Source of the DNA: Acidobacteriota bacterium
Lineage (GTDB): Bacteria; Acidobacteriota; Blastocatellia; Pyrinomonadales; Pyrinomonadaceae
Assembly: GCA_016700175.1 (NCBI GenBank)
Contig: CP065003.1
Location: forward strand, 2,366,001 to 2,430,000
Direction of reading: 5' to 3'
DNA: 64,000 bases
Shown: piece by piece, positions 59,927 to 64,000 of the stretch
How positions within the stretch are numbered: the stretch's first letter is position 1
Layout of the letters: each line of letters starts with the position of its first letter
The notes under the pieces: generated by a model
Database searches by the model: none
Seen by the model: only the letters and a program-made list of their open reading frames with translations
What the model was told of the DNA's origin: nothing
Translations under genes and position numbers: made by a program

Positions 59927-61759
59927 ATGTCTAATTCTTCTGATCCGAAAAAGCACCCGAAAGGGCTATACGTACTTTTTGCAACCGAGATGTGGGAGCG
60001 ATTCAGCTTCTACTCGATGCTCGCGCTTTTCACCCTCTACCTGCAGGATCCGGTAGAGGGTTTTTCGTGGACGCCCGCGCAGGCGACCTCGCTTTACGCG
60101 AACTACCTTATGTTCGTGTACGCGAGCCCTCTTATCGGCGGATTCCTCGCCGACAAGATACTCGGTTACCGGAAAGCGGTGATGATCGGCGGTTTCTTCT
60201 TCATGGCCGGCCACGGACTGCTCTCGATCCCCGCGATGTGGGCGGTTTACGCCGCGCTGACGTGCCTTGTCATCGGAAACGGCTTCTTCAAGCCGAACGT
60301 CTCCACGATGGTCGGTAACCTCTACCCCGAGGGCAGCCACCTTAAGGACCGCGCGTACAACATCTTCTATATGGGCATCAACATCGGCGCGTTCCTGGCG
60401 CCGGTGGTGATGGAGATCGTAAAGGCGAACTTCGGATTCCATCCAGCTTTCGCGGTCGCGGCTTTCGGAATGGTCATCTCGGTCGGCATCCTCTGGTGGT
60501 TCAAGAGCGAGGTCGAAAGGGCTGACGAGCTCGCGCAACGAAGGACAAAGGTCGAGGAGCCCACGATCCAGGACGTGGACGACGACACGGTCTCCGATCT
60601 GCCTCCTGCGAATCTCGACGAGCAGGCGGCTTCGCTGATGGCCAGCGTCCCGAACTGGAAACGCGTCGCGGCGCTGATCGTGATCTTCGCCATAGTGATC
60701 GTGTTCTGGATGGTATTCCACCAGAACGGATCGACGCTGACCTACTGGGCAAACGACAACACAGGCTGGAACGTCTCCGGGATCATCTCCAACGCGATCA
60801 ACCCGTTCTGGGTCGTGACATTGACCTTCCCTCTTGTCTGGCTATGGAAGTATCTTGACGACCGAGGCAAGGAGCCTTCGACGCCCGCGAAAATGGGCTT
60901 CGGAATGCTTCTCGTGGCGTGTTCGTTCTTCTTCCTTTCGTATGCGGCCTATGTCGGCGAAAGCCAGCAGGTGGACAGCTCGACGTTCGGCAGCGGCTCG
61001 TTCCGCGTGAACGAGCGCGTGCTCAGTTATCTGAAAGACGAAGGCGTTCCGGAGGACGTTATCGGCAAGCTCCGCGACGCAAAAGGTGCAGACAAGAACA
61101 ACGTGGTGCTGGAGAGGAAGTTCTCCACTGACGGGTCCTTTTCTTCAGCCTTTTCCTCGATCGTTATCGATCAACGGCTTGAGGGGGTCACGGATGCTGA
61201 ACTCGTGAAGTTGAACAGCCTCAAGATCGAGAAAGACGGCAAATTTGGCGGGGACGACAGCTTCCCGGCATACATTGACAAGGCGGTTGCCGAGCTGAAG
61301 AAGCAGGGGGTTCGGGACGAGGTCCTCAAACGGATCGAGGGATACAAAGACGCCTCCTTTAAGAGCAGTGACAAATTGAAGGCCGCGGTGGCCAAGGTGG
61401 CCGGACCGGAAGCGAGCGAGCGCTATTCGAGCGTGATCCTCGAAAAATCCTACCAGTTCCTTGTCTCGCCCTGGTGGCTGATAATCGGCTACGGCATCGT
61501 GACTCTCGGCGAACTTATGCTCTCGCCGATGGGACTCTCGCTCGTTTCCAAGGTCGCACCGATCAACATCCGCGGCCTGATGATGGGCGGCTGGTTCGTC
61601 GCGACCGCGATCGGCAACAAGCTGACGATGATCGGCGTTTACTGGAGCATATGGAAGCAGTCGAATTTCTTCCTGGTGCTCGGCCTTTGCGCTTTCGCGA
61701 TGGCGATCCTGCTGGCGATACTCCTGAAGCCTTTGAAAAAGGCGATGCCGGGGGTGTGA
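59927..61759 (+). CDS. POT/PTR-family transporter with large extra-membrane insertion (copy 2)
   Basis: A 610-residue paralogue of the gene at 58150. Helix 1 has EMWERFSFYS and helix 5 FYMGINIGAFLAPVVMEIV. Between the helix ending FFLSYAAYVGE and the one starting PWWLIIGYGIVTLGE it has a soluble insertion of about 170 residues (60960-61465), charged and helical, which the paralogue lacks. Such insertions occur in some bacterial POTs with unknown purpose. ATG 59927 is chosen; the TTG at 59903 lies inside a repeat. No clear ribosome site. Confidence 0.9.
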   Translation: MSNSSDPKKHPKGLYVLFATEMWERFSFYSMLALFTLYLQDPVEGFSWTPAQATSLYANYLMFVYASPLIGGFLADKILGYRKAVMIGGFFFMAGHGLLSIPAMWAVYAALTCLVIGNGFFKPNVSTMVGNLYPEGSHLKDRAYNIFYMGINIGAFLAPVVMEIVKANFGFHPAFAVAAFGMVISVGILWWFKSEVERADELAQRRTKVEEPTIQDVDDDTVSDLPPANLDEQAASLMASVPNWKRVAALIVIFAIVIVFWMVFHQNGSTLTYWANDNTGWNVSGIISNAINPFWVVTLTFPLVWLWKYLDDRGKEPSTPAKMGFGMLLVACSFFFLSYAAYVGESQQVDSSTFGSGSFRVNERVLSYLKDEGVPEDVIGKLRDAKGADKNNVVLERKFSTDGSFSSAFSSIVIDQRLEGVTDAELVKLNSLKIEKDGKFGGDDSFPAYIDKAVAELKKQGVRDEVLKRIEGYKDASFKSSDKLKAAVAKVAGPEASERYSSVILEKSYQFLVSPWWLIIGYGIVTLGELMLSPMGLSLVSKVAPINIRGLMMGGWFVATAIGNKLTMIGVYWSIWKQSNFFLVLGLCAFAMAILLAILLKPLKKAMPGV

Positions 61760-62045
61760 GAAGTACTGAGAGATGAGTGCTGAGACATGAGTGACAGGTA
61801 ATGAGAAGCGACCGGTGTTGGGCCTGTCGCCCAAAACTTTCGCCTTCGATCGAAAGGGCAAATGCCGCTCCGCGGCATACTTCCCGCAGACGCGACAGAC
61901 TCGACAGACCCGACAGACTCGATAGACTGAATAGACTCGACAGACCCGACAGACTCGATAGACTGAACCGACTGAACAGACTCAATAGACTCGCGACAAC
62001 TTGAGGAATATACTCAGTACTCATCTCTCAGTACTCAGTGCTAAC
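61757..62045. repeat. GAGTACTG-type heptads and a 9-bp GACAGACTC array
   Basis: Degenerate AGTACTGAG/GATGAGTGCTGAG units begin in the stop codon of the transporter (61757-61795). 61893-61993 holds about eleven units of 9 bp with consensus GACAGACTC/GATAGACTG. 62012-62040 holds TACTCAGTACTC units in the opposite orientation, ending 10 bp before the next gene's ATG. Confidence 0.8.
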
Positions 62046-62050
62046 GTTCT

Positions 62051-62752
62051 ATGTCGTCCGAACTTTCCACCCTTTCGATCCTCGGCTTCGGATTCCTTCT
62101 CGGCCTTTGGCACGCGAAGGATCCTGACCACCTGGTTGCTGTCTCGACCATCGTCGCCGAGAAGAAGAGCCTCCTGACCTCGATGATCGTCGGGGGATTC
62201 TGGGGCGTCGGACACACGCTGGCGATCCTGATCGTAGGCGCGTTCGTAATCTTTCTGAAATTGCAGATTTCCGAAACCCTGGAAGCAAGGCTTGAAGCGC
62301 TTGTCGGAGTGATGCTTGTGATCCTTGGCGTCAACGCGATCCGCAAGCTGTTTCAGCAGTCGAAGATCCACCTTCACACCCACGAGCACGACGGCGTTAC
62401 ACACACGCATCTTCACACGCACGAGGACGAGAGAACTGAAGAGTCCCACCATATGGAGCGTTTCAGCCCGCGATCGGTGGTGATAGGGATGGTGCACGGG
62501 CTTGCAGGAAGCGCGGGAGTCATGCTCCTTGTCCTGCCCACGATCAACACGCCGGCGGTCGCGCTGCTTTACATCGTCCTGTTCGGTATCGGATCGATAG
62601 CGGGGATGATGCTGATGAGCCTGCTGATCGGCCTCCCCATCCACATCACATCGGGCAAGTTCAACGCCCTGAACAAGACGATCCTCGGCGCGGCGGGCTT
62701 CCTGAGTCTTGCGCTGGGAGTATTTATAATCTACGAAAAGCTTGTCGCCTGA
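62051..62752 (+). CDS. Nickel/cobalt-type permease (NiCoT/UreH-like family)
   Basis: A 233-residue membrane protein with about six helices. The first helix has HAKDPDHL, the HX4DH nickel signature, and helix 2 has GFWGVGHTLAIL, the second His motif. A cytoplasmic or periplasmic loop rich in histidine (HLHTHEHDGVTHTHLHTHED) lies between residues 112 and 135, as in metal-handling transporters. GMVHGLAGSAGVMLLVL is a further family piece. It may supply nickel, for instance for the LarA-like protein. Confidence 0.85.
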   Translation: MSSELSTLSILGFGFLLGLWHAKDPDHLVAVSTIVAEKKSLLTSMIVGGFWGVGHTLAILIVGAFVIFLKLQISETLEARLEALVGVMLVILGVNAIRKLFQQSKIHLHTHEHDGVTHTHLHTHEDERTEESHHMERFSPRSVVIGMVHGLAGSAGVMLLVLPTINTPAVALLYIVLFGIGSIAGMMLMSLLIGLPIHITSGKFNALNKTILGAAGFLSLALGVFIIYEKLVA

Positions 62753-62993
62753 GTGAAAATTCGGAAGGTTTCCAACGCAAAGGCCGCAAAGGACGCGAAG
62801 ATTTTTCAGGCAAGAGCTAAACGCTAAGGTCGCCAAGGTCGCAAAGGAATTCCTTCTTCATTCCCTTTGATCAATCGTCCGGAACTACAGCGAAACCCCA
62901 GACCTATACGTAAATGGGCGATCTAGATACCTTCGCGTCCCTTGCGACCTTAGCGTTTAACTCTTGTCCCAGAAACCTCTGCGGTCTCCGCGG
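62753..62993. repeat. 9-bp type repeats CGCAAAGG/CGCCAAGGT between converging genes
   Basis: GCAAAGGCCGCAAAGGACGCGAAG (given here as three units of 8-9 bp) near 62780, CTAAGGTCGCCAAGGTCGCAAAGG units near 62825-62848, and the inverse CGTCCCTTGCGACCTTAGCG near 62935-62955 followed by CTGCGGTCTCCGCGG. The two halves are inverted with respect to each other, so a long imperfect hairpin between the converging genes is possible. Confidence 0.6.
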
Positions 62994-63644
62994 TTAAACC
63001 TCTTCCCCCGCTGAAGAGCTCTTCCTCGCTTCCAGTGCCGCGATCCTCGCTCTCAACCGCTCGATCTCCGCGTCGATCTTCGCAGGGTCCGTTTTCGTGT
63101 CGCTCAGCTTATGAAGCACCGGCAAGAGGATCGTCAGCGCCGCGACCAGTATCGAAAGCACGCCGAGCATTCGGAATGTCAGGTCCGACTCGAACGCCTC
63201 CGTGAACCAGATAAGGCTCAGCACGAGACCCGCCAGCGCCGCAACCGAAAGATAAAGAGTGTAGAGCGCCCAAAGGAACTTCCTTTCGAGCCTCGCCATC
63301 AGCACCAGCGAGATGTGCGCGAAAACGACCGCCAGCACTGTCACGGTCATTATCGACTTCACAACGGGCTCGGTCAGGGGTTGATCCGCCCAGATGATGA
63401 ACAGCCACGAGAAGCCTGCAAGGACGGCGAGAACGATCCCTGTGATCGCCGCCGGGCGGCCCCTTCCGGATTCATAGGCCGGTCCGCAGGCAAGGCCAAG
63501 AATGCTGGCGCAGGTTATCGAGAATGTCGTCATCAGTACTCGGCTTTCGAATTCGCCGAAATTGCCGACAAGGATCACCACGATCCCGACCACGGCGCTA
63601 AGCGCCACGGACACGATCAGCACGGTCAGAAAGATCTTCTTCAT
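62994..63644 (-). CDS. Membrane protein with C-terminal coiled coil
   Basis: A 216-residue protein with six predicted membrane helices (from residue 4: FLTVLIVSVALSAVVGIVVIL, onwards to about 175) and a short C-terminal cytoplasmic coil (DPAKIDAEIERLRARIAALEA). No family recognised. It starts inside the stop of the nadB-like gene (ATGA overlap), so the two form an operon. Confidence 0.75.
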   Translation of the reverse strand: MKKIFLTVLIVSVALSAVVGIVVILVGNFGEFESRVLMTTFSITCASILGLACGPAYESGRGRPAAITGIVLAVLAGFSWLFIIWADQPLTEPVVKSIMTVTVLAVVFAHISLVLMARLERKFLWALYTLYLSVAALAGLVLSLIWFTEAFESDLTFRMLGVLSILVAALTILLPVLHKLSDTKTDPAKIDAEIERLRARIAALEARKSSSAGEEV

Positions 63645-64000
63645 ACCGCCGCCTCCCTTTCAAAATTTATCCGCACGTCGGACCGTATCGCCTCTCCGAA
63701 ACTTTGAACGGAGTGTACGCGCCATTCCTCGACGGGGTCGGGATGATCGGTCCTGAAATGACCCCCGCGCGACTCCTCGCGCCAGAGCGCCGCGCGAGTC
63801 ACAAGCAGCGCGTTGGTGACGAAGTTCCTCGATGCGTTCGAAAGGTTCGCGCTCGCGATCTGCTCGAATTCTGAAAGCGCGCGCGTAAGCGATTCGCCGT
63901 CGCGCATTATACCTACCCATTCCCACATGCCGCGCTTGACGCGCTTGCGGACCGCAGTCGAAACGCGGGCGTCGAGCGGGCCGGCCGCGGAAGCTCCGGA
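63641..64000 (-). CDS. nadB: L-aspartate oxidase, C-terminal end (partial)
   Basis: The frame is open from the right edge of the window and codes for the last 119 residues of a flavoprotein of the NadB/SdhA superfamily: RKRVKRGMWEWVGIMRDGESL, then a helical segment, and WREESRGGHFRTDHPDP, the conserved end motif with the substrate-linked Arg. In NadB this helical domain follows the FAD domain. NadB makes iminoaspartate for NAD synthesis. The FAD-binding part lies outside the window, so fumarate reductase-like relatives cannot be fully ruled out. Confidence 0.82.
   Translation of the reverse strand, partial: SGASAAGPLDARVSTAVRKRVKRGMWEWVGIMRDGESLTRALSEFEQIASANLSNASRNFVTNALLVTRAALWREESRGGHFRTDHPDPVEEWRVHSVQSFGEAIRSDVRINFEREAAV

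Overview
The window reads as chromosome of a high-GC, diderm bacterium. It has outer-membrane barrels, lipoproteins, TPR-CHAT and DUF1800/DUF1501 genes, and repeat-rich intergenic DNA. An acidobacterial (Blastocatellia-like) origin would fit, but this is inference from gene style; no rRNA or tRNA is present to test it. I saw no rRNA, tRNA or CRISPR array.

Layout. 1-3200: the end of a type II DMSO-reductase (Nar/Nxr-like) operon: alpha (partial), Fe-S beta, haem-b gamma lipoprotein and TorD-type chaperone. 3200-8935: a low-GC island of decayed IS3 and IS256 copies, an RHS fragment, orphan secreted proteins and a HicAB-type toxin-antitoxin pair, bounded by palindromic repeats. 8941-14177 (minus): a nitrosative-stress/anaerobic operon (two small proteins, porin, Ric di-iron protein, YwiC-like membrane protein) behind an FNR-type box, then a Crp/Fnr regulator and a TPR protein. 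14477-16152: an intact IS1182-family element. 16297-26550: an electron-transfer cluster with two Ccs1/ResB paralogues flanking five c-type cytochromes. These carry 9, 1, 9, 8 and 9 haem motifs; the last is a CbcL-like c/b fusion. 27696-35217: pyruvate phosphate dikinase, then an MtrB-like barrel, a decahaem MtrA-like cytochrome, a cNMP-domain protein and a Crp-type regulator. 35322-49113: mostly housekeeping and secreted enzymes (LarA-like, DUF1800/DUF1501, S1/P1 nuclease, M20 peptidase, DNA methyltransferase, Fhs, ExoIII, an iodotyrosine-deiodinase homologue). 49231-54766: ECF sigma factor, small protein, TPR-CHAT protease and subtilase. 55170-64000: a CHRD/FG-GAP surface protein, two POT transporters, a nickel-type permease, a membrane protein and the end of nadB.

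How it may work together. The CbcL-like inner-membrane protein, the periplasmic multihaem cytochromes and the MtrAB-like outer-membrane conduit contain 46 haem-binding motifs in total. Together they could form a complete quinone-to-outside electron path, or its reverse. Five CRP-type palindromes (TGTGA-N6-TCACA and near matches) sit in front of exactly these genes, and the Crp protein encoded beside the conduit has the matching recognition-helix residues. A separate FNR-type box (TGAT-N4-ATCA) heads the Ric/YwiC operon. In four of these promoters the box centre lies about 41-45 bp before a start site estimated from a plausible -10.

Most gaps between genes are filled by several repeat families: GC palindromes, a composite element of about 130 bp, and 7-bp or 9-bp tandem arrays. 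The tandem arrays often begin exactly at stop codons.
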